Notes under the pieces: model-generated
Told to the model about the DNA's origin: nothing
Seen by the model: only the letters and a program-made list of their open reading frames with translations
The model's database searches: none
Assembly (NCBI GenBank): GCA_934573855.1
Contig: CAKTMF010000010.1
Location: 1 to 64,000 of the forward strand
Origin: an uncultured Oscillospiraceae bacterium
GTDB lineage: Bacteria; Bacillota; Clostridia; Oscillospirales; Oscillospiraceae
DNA length: 64,000 nucleotides
Direction: 5' to 3'
Part shown: in pieces, positions 40,297 through 48,804 of the stretch
How positions within the stretch are numbered: position 1 is the stretch's first letter
Layout of the letters: every line of letters starts with the position of its first letter
Made by a program: the position numbers and the translations under genes

Positions 40297-41094
40297 CTAC
40301 CAGTACAGCGGCTTCGGCAGGCGGACGGGGAGCAGCACCTTTCCGAAGCACACGCAGCTCCTGTTCGCGGAGCGGGGGATGGTGATGTTCGCGTCCTGCC
40401 GCGCGGCGTTCGCCGACAGGAGGTGGAGCGTGCCGGAGTAGTCCGTACACCACTGCTTGCAGAAAACGTCTCCGTCCACATAGAATATGCCTGCGTCGAA
40501 CTCCGACAGCTCCGCCCCGCGCCGCACATACACAAGCTCGCCGTCGCGGATGTACGGCTCCATGCTGTCGCCGCTGACGCTGATACAGAAATCCGCGCCG
40601 GGGGGGACGTCGTCTCCGCGCTCGATAAGCTCGTAATCCTCGCCCTCGATGGGTGAGGCGTAGCCCGCCGCGGCGGGAACGAGAAAGTGCTTTATATATC
40701 CGGCGCGCCCGCGCGTGTCCTTGGCGCGGTACTCCGGCTGGGAGCGCAGATAGCGTCCGTAGCGGATGAACTCCTCCTGTCCCGCGTCGTTGAGAGAGTC
40801 GTAAATATCCTCCGCCGGGCTTCTCGCTCCGCTCTCGCGCGGCTCCGGACGGCTGTAGGAGGGCGGAACGCTCACGGCCTCGATAAGCTCCGCGCGGCTT
40901 ACGCCGAAGTGGCGGGAGAGCTGCTCGATCTTGTCCATGCGCGGCATCTGGGCCGCGCTGCAATAGGCCGAGACGGTGGCCTTGCTCACGCCGAGGACGC
41001 GCGCGATATCCACCTGCTTCTCGCCGCTGCGCTGCATGAGGCGCTTGAGGTTCGCCGCGAAAATATACCGGTCATAGGAAATTTCGTCCCGCAT
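40297..41094 (-). CDS. XRE repressor with S24 peptidase domain
   Basis: About 265 residues. The N-terminal helix-turn-helix (NLKRLMQRSGEKQVDIARVLGVSKATVSAYCSAAQMPRMDKIEQLSRHFG, about 15-65) is followed by a linker and a LexA/CI-type S24 domain. That domain has catalytic Ser in 'CISVSGDSMEPYIRDGELVYV' (about 192) and Lys in 'GDVFCKQW' (about 230). The cleavage site appears to be the Ala-Gly pair in 'FLVPAAAGYASP'. I chose the ATG at 41094 with AAAGGGG upstream, not the GTG at 41103. A repressor of this type responds to DNA damage (RecA) and may control nearby prophage-like or stress genes. Confidence 0.88.
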   Translation of the reverse strand: MRDEISYDRYIFAANLKRLMQRSGEKQVDIARVLGVSKATVSAYCSAAQMPRMDKIEQLSRHFGVSRAELIEAVSVPPSYSRPEPRESGARSPAEDIYDSLNDAGQEEFIRYGRYLRSQPEYRAKDTRGRAGYIKHFLVPAAAGYASPIEGEDYELIERGDDVPPGADFCISVSGDSMEPYIRDGELVYVRRGAELSEFDAGIFYVDGDVFCKQWCTDYSGTLHLLSANAARQDANITIPRSANRSCVCFGKVLLPVRLPKPLYW

Positions 41095-41195
41095 ACAATG
41101 CACCCCTTTAGCTGTTCTTTAAAATAGCATACACCGGGAGCCTGCCGCCTGTCAAGTTAAACCGAACACGCGCCGCGCGTTCACGGACTATTCAT

Positions 41196-41224
41196 TTGAC
41201 TTCCCGGCGGTAATGGGGTAAAAT
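41196..41224 (+). promoter_or_regulatory. Promoter of the MotA-like/OmpA-like pair
   Basis: TTGACT, 17 bases, TAAAAT, about 35 bp ahead of the GTG start of the MotA-like gene. Confidence 0.7.
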
Positions 41225-41259
41225 TCTGTAGAAATATAAAAAACAAGGAGGCTTTGTCT

Positions 41260-42174
41260 GTGAGCAGCTTAGGCGGTATGCCCTTCGCGGGGCTGGTAGT
41301 TATTTTTGTCATCCTGGCTCTCTTTATCCTGGCAGTCATTCTTCTTTTCAGCACATATCTGAGGTACAGGAGCCTCAACCGCACGGTCTCCGGCAATCCC
41401 GAGCAGGACAACACCTTCATGCGCTATGTGGTGAACGAGTTCGCTGCGGCGTACAAGCGTCAGGGAGACGAGGTCAACACCCCGGCGATAGTCGAAAACT
41501 CCGTGTCCACGAAGCTGGGTGCGTCGCTGCTGTGCGAACGCTTTCTGAATAACGCGGTGTCGCTGTTCGTGACGCTGGGTCTGTTCGGCACGTTCCTCGG
41601 ACTGAGCCTCTCCGTCGCCTCCCTCACAGAGCTTATCAGCTACAGCAACACCTCCGAGTGGCTCAGCGTCCTCGACAGCGTGGGCGGCGGTCTGATGTCG
41701 GCGCTCTCCGGCATGGGCGTCGCGTTTTATACCTCACTCGTGGGCGTCGCCTGCTCGATCGTACTCACCATCCTCCGCACGATATTCAGCCCCCAGAACG
41801 AGCGCGCCAAGCTCCAGACCCGGCTTGAGCTGTGGCTCGATCACAAGATCGCGCCGACCCTGCCCACCATCGCGGCAAAGGACGACGTGGCGCTCGTACA
41901 CCAGATGATAGACGCGCTCAACTCCGCCGCCAACAGCATGGACCGCACCCTCACCAACGCCACTGCCGAGCTTCGCCGGACCGCCGACGAGGAGAGAAAG
42001 TGCCTTGAGGGCTTCAACAGAACCGTCGGCTCCTTCAATAACGGCGTGCGCGACTTCTCCGAACTCAACTATAATCTCCGCGGCACCATCGAGCGTATGG
42101 ACGTCTCCGTGCGCGATGTGGTATCCTCCATGCGCGAGGTCAGCCGCAGCATGGAGAGGAGCGCCGCCAAATGA
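41260..42174 (+). CDS. MotA/TolQ/ZorA-like proton channel protein
   Basis: About 304 residues from GTG 41260 (GGAGG eight bases upstream). An N-terminal helix (LVVIFVILALFILAVILLFSTYL) is followed by two channel helices: 'VSLFVTLGLFGTFLGLSLSVASL' (about 90-112) and 'LSGMGVAFYTSLVGVACSIVLTIL' (about 145-170). This is the MotA/ExbB pattern with the GTFLGL motif. A C-terminal cytoplasmic coiled-coil tail spans about 190-300. It overlaps the OmpA-like gene by 4 bp. Together they form a two-protein ion-driven stator-like unit of the ZorAB type, but no Zorya effector genes accompany it. Confidence 0.82.
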   Translation: MSSLGGMPFAGLVVIFVILALFILAVILLFSTYLRYRSLNRTVSGNPEQDNTFMRYVVNEFAAAYKRQGDEVNTPAIVENSVSTKLGASLLCERFLNNAVSLFVTLGLFGTFLGLSLSVASLTELISYSNTSEWLSVLDSVGGGLMSALSGMGVAFYTSLVGVACSIVLTILRTIFSPQNERAKLQTRLELWLDHKIAPTLPTIAAKDDVALVHQMIDALNSAANSMDRTLTNATAELRRTADEERKCLEGFNRTVGSFNNGVRDFSELNYNLRGTIERMDVSVRDVVSSMREVSRSMERSAAK

Positions 42175-43157
42175 GAAGAAAGGGTTTCGGACGGGCCGAC
42201 ATCACGGCCTCCTCCGATGGCGAACAGGGGTTTTGGCCGTCCTACGCGGACATGATGTCCTCCTTTGCGCTGATACTGTTCTTCCTCATGCTCCTGAGCT
42301 ATATCCAGAACCTTGTCACCGGCAAGGACCTGCAGAATACTCAGGAGGTGCTTGAGAATACCCGTGCGCAGCTCTCCGCCACGCTCAGTCAGGTGGATGA
42401 GGCAAAGAACGATCTGAGCCGCGTCACGATGGATCTTGACAAGGCGAACCTCACTCTTGCCGAGAAGCAGGAGGAGATCGACGCCCAGCAGGCGCTCATC
42501 GACAAGCAGGGGCAGTATCTTGCCGCCGCCAACGAGGAGCTTGTGGAAATGCGCGGCAAAATGCAGGCCGTGGCGGTAATGCGTCTCTCCGTGCTTGAGC
42601 AGATACGCGACAGCCTCGTCAAGGTAATGGGCGATTCGGGCAAGGTCTCCATCGGCGACAACGGCAACATCATCCTCAACGAGGGGGTGCTGTTCGACCT
42701 CGGCTCTGCCGACATCAAGCCCCAGAGCCAGCCCATGCTCGACCAGCTCACTCAGGCGTTCATCGACTTCATGTCCGAGGGCGATAACGCCCAGTATGTG
42801 GACAGTATCGTCATTTCCGGCCACACCGACAATATCGGCACCGCGGAGTCGAACCGTACTCTCTCCACCATGCGCGCCAACTCCGTGCTGGGCTATATCC
42901 TCACCCACGATAACGGACGGCTCGAGCCGTATTCCCAGTATTTCTGCGCCGCGGGCTACGGCCTCACGCGCCCTGTCGCGGACAACTCCACCGAGGAGGG
43001 CCGCGCCGCCAACCGCCGTATCGAGATATCCATAACGCTCAGAGACGACAGCGTCATGAAGATCATCGAGGATTATCTCAAGCTCGAGATACCCTCCGCC
43101 GAGACGGAAAGCACCGCAGACGCGGGCAGCGCCTCCGGCAGCACAGATAAAAAGTGA
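42171..43157 (+). CDS. OmpA/MotB/ZorB-like peptidoglycan-binding partner
   Basis: A 328-residue protein with a short cytoplasmic N-terminus, one membrane helix carrying the proton-relay Asp (WPSYADMMSSFALILFFLMLL, Asp27), a coiled coil (about 50-125) and a C-terminal OmpA-like peptidoglycan-binding domain. That domain has 'SGHTDNIGTAESNRTLSTMRANSV' (about 222-245) and 'NRRIEISI' near 288. The operon with the MotA-like gene predicts an anchored stator complex. In ZorB the same arrangement is used for defence; here the function is unknown. Confidence 0.85.
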   Translation: MRRKGFGRADITASSDGEQGFWPSYADMMSSFALILFFLMLLSYIQNLVTGKDLQNTQEVLENTRAQLSATLSQVDEAKNDLSRVTMDLDKANLTLAEKQEEIDAQQALIDKQGQYLAAANEELVEMRGKMQAVAVMRLSVLEQIRDSLVKVMGDSGKVSIGDNGNIILNEGVLFDLGSADIKPQSQPMLDQLTQAFIDFMSEGDNAQYVDSIVISGHTDNIGTAESNRTLSTMRANSVLGYILTHDNGRLEPYSQYFCAAGYGLTRPVADNSTEEGRAANRRIEISITLRDDSVMKIIEDYLKLEIPSAETESTADAGSASGSTDKK

Positions 43158-43162
43158 CCGTC

Positions 43163-43193
43163 CCGTCCGGGTACTCCGCCCGGACGGTTTTTT
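43163..43193 (+). terminator. Terminator of the OmpA-like gene
   Basis: CCGTCCGGG/CCCGGACGG stem followed by TTTTTT. Confidence 0.9.
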
Positions 43194-43216
43194 ATGCCTT
43201 ATAACCGCACGAAAGC

Positions 43217-43251
43217 TTGCGAAAAGCGGGGATATGTTATATAATAACATA
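43217..43251 (+). promoter_or_regulatory. Promoter with palindromic operator for the GT39/Gtr operon
   Basis: TTGCGA, 17 bases, TATAAT (43240-43245). A perfect 19-bp palindrome, TATGTTATATAATAACATA (43233-43251), overlaps the -10 box and looks like an operator. Confidence 0.6.
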
Positions 43252-43285
43252 CATGCTTTGACCCATTTTCTTCCGGGAGATACAA

Positions 43286-44869
43286 ATGAAGGATATTTTT
43301 CGCAGATATTTCGCCGTCGTGCTGGTGATCGTGATGATAACGGGCGTCTGCGCCCTGTTTTCTGTCCGCAAGTCCGGCTACTTTGTGGACGAGGTGTACA
43401 CCTTCGGACTCTCCAACAGCTACTACAAGCCGTTCGTCATCGACCTTGCCGAGGGCGGCATAGTGGATAAGGAACTGAGCCGGGAGACGCTCCTTGACTA
43501 CCTGACGGTGAGCGAGGGGGAGCGCTTTGCGGCAGGCTCCGTGTACTACAATCAGACGCAGGACGTACACCCGCCGCTCTATTACTGGCTCTTCAACTTT
43601 GTATATTCGTTCTTTCCGGGCTTTTCCAAATGGCCCGCTATGGCGCTGAACTTCGTGCTGTATATGCTCACCATGCTCATGCTCTGGAAGCTCTGCATGG
43701 AGCTTTTCTCCCGCCGGCACATCGCCGCCGCTGCGCTTGCGCTCTACGGGCTGAGCGGTATCGGCGTGTCGACCATGCTGATGGTGCGCATGTATGTGCT
43801 GCTGACGCTCCTTACGGTGACGCTCGCCTATCTTACGGCAAGGCTCATGCGGACGCGGGAAAGATGGCTTTACCCGCTGGTGGGGCTTACCATCTTCGCG
43901 GGGCTGATGACGCAGTATTATTTCGTTTTCTACGCGTTCTTCCTCTGCGCCGCGTACGATATCCGCGCGCTCATCCGCCGTGATTTCAGGGACTTCCTGC
44001 GCTTCTCCGTCTGGGCGGTCGCGGGGGTCGCGTGCCTGGTGCTGGCGTTTCCCGCGTGCCTTGACCAGCTTTTTGCCGATGCGCTCGTCTCCGGCGGGAA
44101 CGCGGCGGAAAATATCAGGGACGTAGCCGCCTACGGCGAGCGCTTCGCGACATACTGGAAGAGGATCAAATTTTCCGTCCGCGGTATGCAGTATGCGCTG
44201 TATGCCGCGGCGCTCATCGCTCTCGCGCTCTCGCCCCGGCTCATTAAGGGCCTTCGCGGCAGGAAGCTCCGCCTTGAGGCGCTGCTCGTCATCCTCCCGG
44301 CGCTGATCACCTACGCCGTGGTGGTCGTCGTCTCCCCTGTGCTGGAGCCGAGGTATATCTACAACATCATGCCCGTTCTGGCGCTGCTGCCGTGCTTTAT
44401 CATGTATGTCTGCATGGAGGGGACGGAGGGGGTCCGCTTCCGCGACGGCGCGGCCTTCGCGTTCGCCATGCTCGCGGCCTGCTGGGCGCTGTGGACGGTG
44501 CGTACCTATCCGCCGGACTATCTGTATCCGGAGCATAACGGCTATAACGCCGCCGTCGAGCCGTATACCGGCGGGGCGTGCGTATACTTCAACGACGAGC
44601 GCAAGGGAGCCATGACGCAGGATCTTGTCCAGCTCATCCGCTTTGACGGCGTTTTCGTTGCGAACGACCCCGACTCCGAAAAGCTCGCGGAATACCTCGC
44701 TGGCAAGGACAGCGATACGCTCATCGTGTATATCGACACCAACAAATTCTGGTCGAGCGGCTTTTCTCCGGAGGATATCCTGCCGGAGCTGGAGCGCGCC
44801 ACGGGCTATGGGAACGCGCAGCTCCTCTACAGCTACGAGCTTTCACAGACCTATCTGCTCACACGCTGA
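43286..44869 (+). CDS. GT39-type membrane glycosyltransferase (Gtr operon)
   Basis: A 527-residue polytopic membrane enzyme with the GT39/ArnT signature: an N-terminal helix, then the catalytic acidic pair in 'GYFVDEVYTFG' (Asp35, Glu36) and 'DVHPPLYYWLFNFVYSFFP' (about 92-112). About ten helices follow, then a C-terminal extracytoplasmic domain from about residue 400. It should transfer a sugar from a polyprenyl carrier to a surface glycan or wall polymer. It is the first gene of a three-gene operon with GtrB and GtrA-like genes, 21 bp upstream of the second. Confidence 0.82.
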   Translation: MKDIFRRYFAVVLVIVMITGVCALFSVRKSGYFVDEVYTFGLSNSYYKPFVIDLAEGGIVDKELSRETLLDYLTVSEGERFAAGSVYYNQTQDVHPPLYYWLFNFVYSFFPGFSKWPAMALNFVLYMLTMLMLWKLCMELFSRRHIAAAALALYGLSGIGVSTMLMVRMYVLLTLLTVTLAYLTARLMRTRERWLYPLVGLTIFAGLMTQYYFVFYAFFLCAAYDIRALIRRDFRDFLRFSVWAVAGVACLVLAFPACLDQLFADALVSGGNAAENIRDVAAYGERFATYWKRIKFSVRGMQYALYAAALIALALSPRLIKGLRGRKLRLEALLVILPALITYAVVVVVSPVLEPRYIYNIMPVLALLPCFIMYVCMEGTEGVRFRDGAAFAFAMLAACWALWTVRTYPPDYLYPEHNGYNAAVEPYTGGACVYFNDERKGAMTQDLVQLIRFDGVFVANDPDSEKLAEYLAGKDSDTLIVYIDTNKFWSSGFSPEDILPELERATGYGNAQLLYSYELSQTYLLTR

Positions 44870-44889
44870 GCGGAGAAAGGAAACGGCAT

Positions 44890-45810
44890 ATGATATCTGT
44901 CATACTCCCATCGTATAACGAGGAAAAAATGATCTCCGTCGCCGCCGACACCATCTGCGGCATAATGGAGGGCGAGAATATCGACTGTGAGCTGCTGTTC
45001 GTGGACGACGGCTCGCGGGACAAAACATGGGCGGAGATATGCGCCGCCGCCGAGAAGCACCCGCAGGTCGTGGGGCTGCATTTCAGCCGCAATTTCGGCA
45101 AGGAGGCCGCCATGTTTGCCGGGCTTGAAAAGGCGAAGGGCGACTGCTGCGTGGTCATCGACTGCGACCTTCAGCACCCGCCGGAAAAGATCGTCGAGAT
45201 GTACCGTCTCTGGGAGCAGGGCTACGAGGTGGTCGAGGGCATAAAGGAGGACAGAGGCGAGGAGAGCGGGCTGCACCGCTTCGCCGCAAACACCTTTTAC
45301 CGGCTCATAAGCTGGGCGACCGGGATGGACATGTCCGACGCCTCGGACTTCAAGCTCCTTGACCGCAAGGTGGTGGACACGCTCAACAGCATGCCCGAGC
45401 GCAACGTGTTCTTCCGCGCGCTCTCCTACTGGGTCGGCTTCAAAAAGACCAGCGTGAGCTACTGCGTGCGTGAGCGCACCGCGGGCGAGAGCAAGTGGTC
45501 GACAAAGTCGCTCATAAAATACGCTCTGACCAACATCTCGTCGTTTTCCTCCGCGCCGCTCCACATCGTCACGGTTCTCGGCGCGGTCACGCTCGTCTGC
45601 GCGGTAGTATTCGGCGTCATCGCGCTGGTGCAGAAGTTCTCCGGCGCGGCGCTGGGCGGCTTTACGACGGTGATACTGCTGCTGCTCTTCATCGGGTCGG
45701 TAATCATGATAAGCCTCGGCATTATCGGCTACTACATCGCGCGCATATATGACGAGATAAAGGGCAGACCCAGATACATCATCTCCGAGATACGGGGAAG
45801 AGAGGATTGA
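44890..45810 (+). CDS. GtrB-like polyprenyl-phosphate glycosyltransferase
   Basis: A 306-residue GT2 enzyme. The N-terminal Rossmann domain has 'VILPSYNEEKMISVA' and the metal-binding 'IDCDLQHPPEKIVEMYRLW' (DxD at about 93-95), typical of the DPM1/GtrB/YkcC group. Two C-terminal transmembrane helices (about 232-260 and 265-290) anchor it at the inner face of the membrane. It should load a sugar from a nucleotide donor onto undecaprenyl phosphate, to be flipped by the GtrA-like protein encoded 3 bp downstream and used by the GT39 enzyme upstream. Confidence 0.92.
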   Translation: MISVILPSYNEEKMISVAADTICGIMEGENIDCELLFVDDGSRDKTWAEICAAAEKHPQVVGLHFSRNFGKEAAMFAGLEKAKGDCCVVIDCDLQHPPEKIVEMYRLWEQGYEVVEGIKEDRGEESGLHRFAANTFYRLISWATGMDMSDASDFKLLDRKVVDTLNSMPERNVFFRALSYWVGFKKTSVSYCVRERTAGESKWSTKSLIKYALTNISSFSSAPLHIVTVLGAVTLVCAVVFGVIALVQKFSGAALGGFTTVILLLLFIGSVIMISLGIIGYYIARIYDEIKGRPRYIISEIRGRED

Positions 45811-45813
45811 GCA

Positions 45814-46248
45814 ATGATGGAAAAAATTAAGTCCCTGTGCGTAAAGTACAGGGAGCTGATAGTATATGTCATCGTGGGCGGGCTGACGACGCTCGTCTCG
45901 TGGGCGGCGAAGTTCGCGTGGAACTTCATTTTCTACGGCGGCACAGCCTACCCGACGGAGCTTCAGGCGGTGATACTCAGCACCGTGGAGTGGGTCGCGG
46001 GTGTTGCCTTCGCCTATCCCACCAACCGCCGCTTCGTGTTCCAGAGCAAGGACCCCGAGATATTCAAGGAGTGCCTTAAATTCGTCCTCAGCCGCGTTTC
46101 CACCTATCTTCTGAGTGTGGGGCTGAACGTCCTGCTCACATGGCTTGGCGTGAACGTATACGTCACGACGATCGTTGCCGCCGTCGCCGTCGTTATCGCC
46201 AATTACGTTATCAGCAAGCTCCTCGTTTTCCGCAAAAAAGAGGCCTGA
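45814..46248 (+). CDS. GtrA-family flippase-like membrane protein
   Basis: A 144-residue protein with four transmembrane helices and the GtrA pattern: 'LIVYVIVGGLTTLVSWAAKFAWN', 'VAFAYPTNRRFVFQS', 'YLLSVGLNVLLTWL', 'VVIANYVISKLLVFRK'. GtrA proteins are proposed to flip the polyprenyl-linked sugar made by GtrB. Start at ATG 45814 (a second ATG follows). It ends 10 bp before the bidirectional terminator. Confidence 0.93.
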   Translation: MMEKIKSLCVKYRELIVYVIVGGLTTLVSWAAKFAWNFIFYGGTAYPTELQAVILSTVEWVAGVAFAYPTNRRFVFQSKDPEIFKECLKFVLSRVSTYLLSVGLNVLLTWLGVNVYVTTIVAAVAVVIANYVISKLLVFRKKEA

Positions 46249-46257
46249 CGGCCGGGA

Positions 46258-46308
46258 TAAGGCACAGCTCCGGCGTCCAAAAAATGGACGCCGGAGCTGT
46301 GCCTTATT
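46258..46308. terminator. Bidirectional terminator
   Basis: A perfect 22-bp stem with a 7-base A-rich loop, between the convergent GtrA and small membrane protein genes. Confidence 0.93.
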
Positions 46309-46311
46309 ATT

Positions 46312-46587
46312 TCATTTTTTCGCGAGCCTGAATGTAAAAATTATCGTTCCGATGCTCATTGCGACGGCCGCCGCGATGAGCGAATAGGTGTAGTCAAAGG
46401 GAAGATAGGCCCGCAGCAGGAATATCGAGGCGAGGGCGGCGATATCCACGGCCGTGCGCAGAACACCGGAGGCCATCACCATATTGTTCGAGTCCCTTGA
46501 AAGGCTTTTTTTAGTTATAAGACCGTTTACGGCGGCTGCCGCCGCGCCCCAGGCGAGTCCGGTCAGAACGGCATATACGATAGACAT
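46312..46587 (-). CDS. Small three-helix membrane protein, unknown
   Basis: A 91-residue hydrophobic protein with three membrane spans ('IVYAVLTGLAWGAAAAAVNGLI', 'GVLRTAVDIAALASIFLLRAYL', 'YSLIAAAVAMSIGTIIFTFRL') separated by short polar turns. Spacing and length resemble the small AtpI/ATP-synthase-subunit-I-like proteins, but the match is not convincing and no F-ATPase genes are near. GGAGC precedes the ATG. Unknown function. Confidence 0.6.
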   Translation of the reverse strand: MSIVYAVLTGLAWGAAAAAVNGLITKKSLSRDSNNMVMASGVLRTAVDIAALASIFLLRAYLPFDYTYSLIAAAVAMSIGTIIFTFRLAKK

Positions 46588-46791
46588 GGGGACAGCTCCT
46601 TTGCTTTTTTGTTTTTCAAAATTTTAGCACAAAATGCTGCCTCTGCCAACATGTTTTTTCCTTTTCCCGCGCGGCGGGGATTTTTCGTTCAGGCAGCTTT
46701 TGCCGCGGATTGTGCGGCGCCGCCGGCAGATAATAAGCAGCGGGACGAGACATCGGCCTGAAAAAAATAAAACGAAAGGAACGATCTTCAA

Positions 46792-46965
46792 ATGAGTCCT
46801 AAAGAACTGTCCTATATCGAAGACGCGCTGGGCCACGCCCAGTTCCTCATGACGCAGTGCCGCAGCGCCGCGAACCAGCTGACCGACCCCGCGCTGAGGA
46901 GCTACGCGCAGGAGCTGATAAACGGCAACCAGAAGCTGTTTACCCAGTTTTACGATCTTGTATAA
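46792..46965 (+). CDS. Small CotF-partner protein (57 residues)
   Basis: A 57-residue helical protein: MSPKELSYIEDALGHAQFLM..., ending in ELINGNQKLFTQFYDLV. It is encoded 13 bp upstream of the CotF-like gene. Such short partners occur next to spore coat protein genes of Clostridia; the helical pattern resembles one half of a CotF domain. The ribosome site is GAAAGGA. Confidence 0.65.
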   Translation: MSPKELSYIEDALGHAQFLMTQCRSAANQLTDPALRSYAQELINGNQKLFTQFYDLV

Positions 46966-46977
46966 GGAGGAGCGGAC

Positions 46978-47220
46978 ATGAACGACAGAGACATTATGGA
47001 GGGTATACTCCTCACCACCAAGGGCGTGTGCGACCTGTATATGCACGGCGCCATCGAATCCAGCACCCCCAATATAAAGCAGGCCTTCAACACCGCGCTC
47101 GACGACAGCCTCTGCATGCAGGGCCGCATTTACAAGGAAATGTCTGACCGCGGCTGGTACGCCACCGAGCAGGCCCAGCCCCAGAAGATCCAGCAGGTCA
47201 AGCAGAAATTCACCGCTTAA
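46978..47220 (+). CDS. CotF-like spore coat protein
   Basis: An 80-residue protein, MNDRDIMEGILLTTKGVCDLYMHGAIESSTPNIKQAFNTALDDSLCMQ..., which is a typical clostridial CotF-family spore coat protein (two helices with the 'KGVCDLYMHG' and 'FNTALDDSL' signatures). It supports a spore-forming lineage. The ribosome site is AAGGAGG. It forms a two-gene operon with the 57-residue protein and ends just before a terminator. Confidence 0.85.
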   Translation: MNDRDIMEGILLTTKGVCDLYMHGAIESSTPNIKQAFNTALDDSLCMQGRIYKEMSDRGWYATEQAQPQKIQQVKQKFTA

Positions 47221-47227
47221 ACGAGTG

Positions 47228-47259
47228 AAAACCGTGCGTCTTATACGACGCACGGTTTT
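47228..47259. terminator. Bidirectional terminator
   Basis: AAAACCGTGCGTC with its complement around a 6-base loop, between the CotF-like gene and the LCP gene. Confidence 0.9.
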
Positions 47260-47266
47260 GACGTTC

Positions 47267-48535
47267 TTATCCCAGCTGTGTCTCGCCGGAGCTTCCGTCA
47301 CCGATGGGCGACGGCGTCTCGGGCGGGGGAGTGGGTATGACGCCGGGCGTCGGGACGGGCGGCTCAGTGGGAGCGGGCGGGTCCGTCGGCTCGGGAGGAT
47401 CGGTGGGTTCGGGCTTTTCGGGGTCAAACGAGATGTCCGTGTCACCGCTGTCATCGCCGTCGGAGGGAGAGGGGAAGTAGTCCGGATCGCGGAGGCCCGC
47501 CGTGCCGTGGAACGAGCCGTCCCAATCACGGTACACTATATCAACGTTGCCGAAGCCCACAGGCTCCGCAAAGGGATTCAGATGGGCGTTTATCATGTCG
47601 AACCAGTCCATAAGCTCGACGGTCACATAGCTGTATTCGTTCACCGTCACGGGGCAGCCGGGCATGGTGTAGAAGTTTATGTCGTCGCTGTCGCACATGA
47701 GCGCCTGACGCACGAGATATGCGATATTTGCCGTTTCAAGGTCGGTCTTGAGACCGGTCTCGAAGAGCTTCAGTACCTTCGGCAGGTTCGGGACGTTGCC
47801 GAGGTCGATGAACTGCTTTGCCACGGCCTTTAGAAAATCGTGCTGCGCGTCGAGTCTGCCGAGGTCGCCCATCACATACGAGCTGCGGAAGCGAACGAGA
47901 CCGAGAGCCTGCTCACCGTTCAGGTGCTGGTAACCGGGCTGGAGATGTATGACCGGCCCGATGTCGTAATCCATCGCGATGGGGACGTCGTAATCCACGC
48001 CGCCGATCGCGTCCACGACCTGAACGAAAAGCTGAAGATCGACGAGCGCGTAGCAATCCACGTCAAAGCCGATGAGCCTGCGGATGTTTTCCCTGAGCGA
48101 GGCTATGCCCTCGTCCCCTCCGCCGGCTGCGGCGTAGGCGGAATTGACCTTCTTCACCCACCAGCTCACGTTGATGAGCGTGTCGCGGGGAATGCTCACG
48201 ACGTCGAGGGTGTGGTTCACGGTGTCGAGCTTTCCGACCATGATGGTGTCGGTGTTGCCGCCGCCCTCATCCACGCCCGCCACGAGCATGGTGTATACCC
48301 CGTCCTGACGCTGGGTCTTGAGAGGTTCTGCGGCTATCGGCTCCTCTGTCGGCGCAGGCGTGGAGGGTACGGGCGTTTCCTCGACTGTGTGTATCATGGG
48401 CTGCGCTGTGGGTTCGGCCGCGACGGCGGGCGGCTTTTCCCAGATGAAATACGCCCCGACCGCCGAGGCGGTGAGTACGCCGGCGCATATGAGAAAAATT
48501 ATCAGCCTTTTTTTGAAGCTTTTATTTTCGAGCAT
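47267..48535 (-). CDS. LytR-CpsA-Psr (LCP) family wall enzyme
   Basis: A 422-residue enzyme with an N-terminal membrane anchor (RLIIFLICAGVLTASAVGAYFIW), a Pro/Thr-rich linker and an LCP domain: 'YTMLVAGVDEGGGNTDTIMVGKLD', 'VVSIPRDTLINV', 'VNSAYAAAGGGDEGIASLRENI', 'LGLVRFRS'. A Pro/Thr-rich tail makes up the last 60 residues. LCP proteins attach teichoic acids or capsular polymers to peptidoglycan on the outer membrane face. It may act with the Gtr glycans encoded nearby, though no direct link is shown. Single gene with its own region downstream of the ABC importer leader. Confidence 0.9.
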   Translation of the reverse strand: MLENKSFKKRLIIFLICAGVLTASAVGAYFIWEKPPAVAAEPTAQPMIHTVEETPVPSTPAPTEEPIAAEPLKTQRQDGVYTMLVAGVDEGGGNTDTIMVGKLDTVNHTLDVVSIPRDTLINVSWWVKKVNSAYAAAGGGDEGIASLRENIRRLIGFDVDCYALVDLQLFVQVVDAIGGVDYDVPIAMDYDIGPVIHLQPGYQHLNGEQALGLVRFRSSYVMGDLGRLDAQHDFLKAVAKQFIDLGNVPNLPKVLKLFETGLKTDLETANIAYLVRQALMCDSDDINFYTMPGCPVTVNEYSYVTVELMDWFDMINAHLNPFAEPVGFGNVDIVYRDWDGSFHGTAGLRDPDYFPSPSDGDDSGDTDISFDPEKPEPTDPPEPTDPPAPTEPPVPTPGVIPTPPPETPSPIGDGSSGETQLG

Positions 48536-48748
48536 TTGAATGACCTCTTGGTGTTTATAGCGTGATTATACGCCATGCAGGGGCCGATAATCAACATCTC
48601 CGCCCTCACGCAGAGCGCAAGTTAATAATTTTTATGATATTATACCCCGGCGTAAAGATTTAATATCAGTATTATAATAAAAATTACAAAAAATTTCCGC
48701 ATGAAAAAACCGAAAGAATGGTAATTTATACAAATGTGAAAAAAGGGC
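48536..48748. other. Intergenic region, LCP gene to ABC leader
   Basis: An AT-rich 213-bp stretch with no ORF worth calling. It must hold the LCP promoter on the minus strand. No other structure is evident before the -35 box at 48749. Confidence 0.5.
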
Positions 48749-48777
48749 TTGACTTTAGTACCACAAAGGGGTAAAGT
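48749..48777 (+). promoter_or_regulatory. Promoter of the attenuated ABC importer operon
   Basis: TTGACT, 17 bases, TAAAGT. Transcription would start near 48784, giving a leader of about 250 nt before the first structural gene. An imperfect inverted repeat (ACTTTAGTACC/GGGGTAAAGT) overlaps the promoter. Confidence 0.75.
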
Positions 48778-48804
48778 TACGCCATCAAAACAAGGAGGCG
48801 CAAG

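Noticed and set aside
41260..43157. A complete Zorya defence system
   Set aside because: Only the stator-like A/B pair is present; no helicase or nuclease effector genes lie on either side.
42069..43250. Minus-strand ORF of 393 codons opposite the OmpA-like gene
   Set aside because: Antisense shadow; low-complexity His/Arg/Val-rich translation, no ribosome site, and the sense gene is unmistakable.
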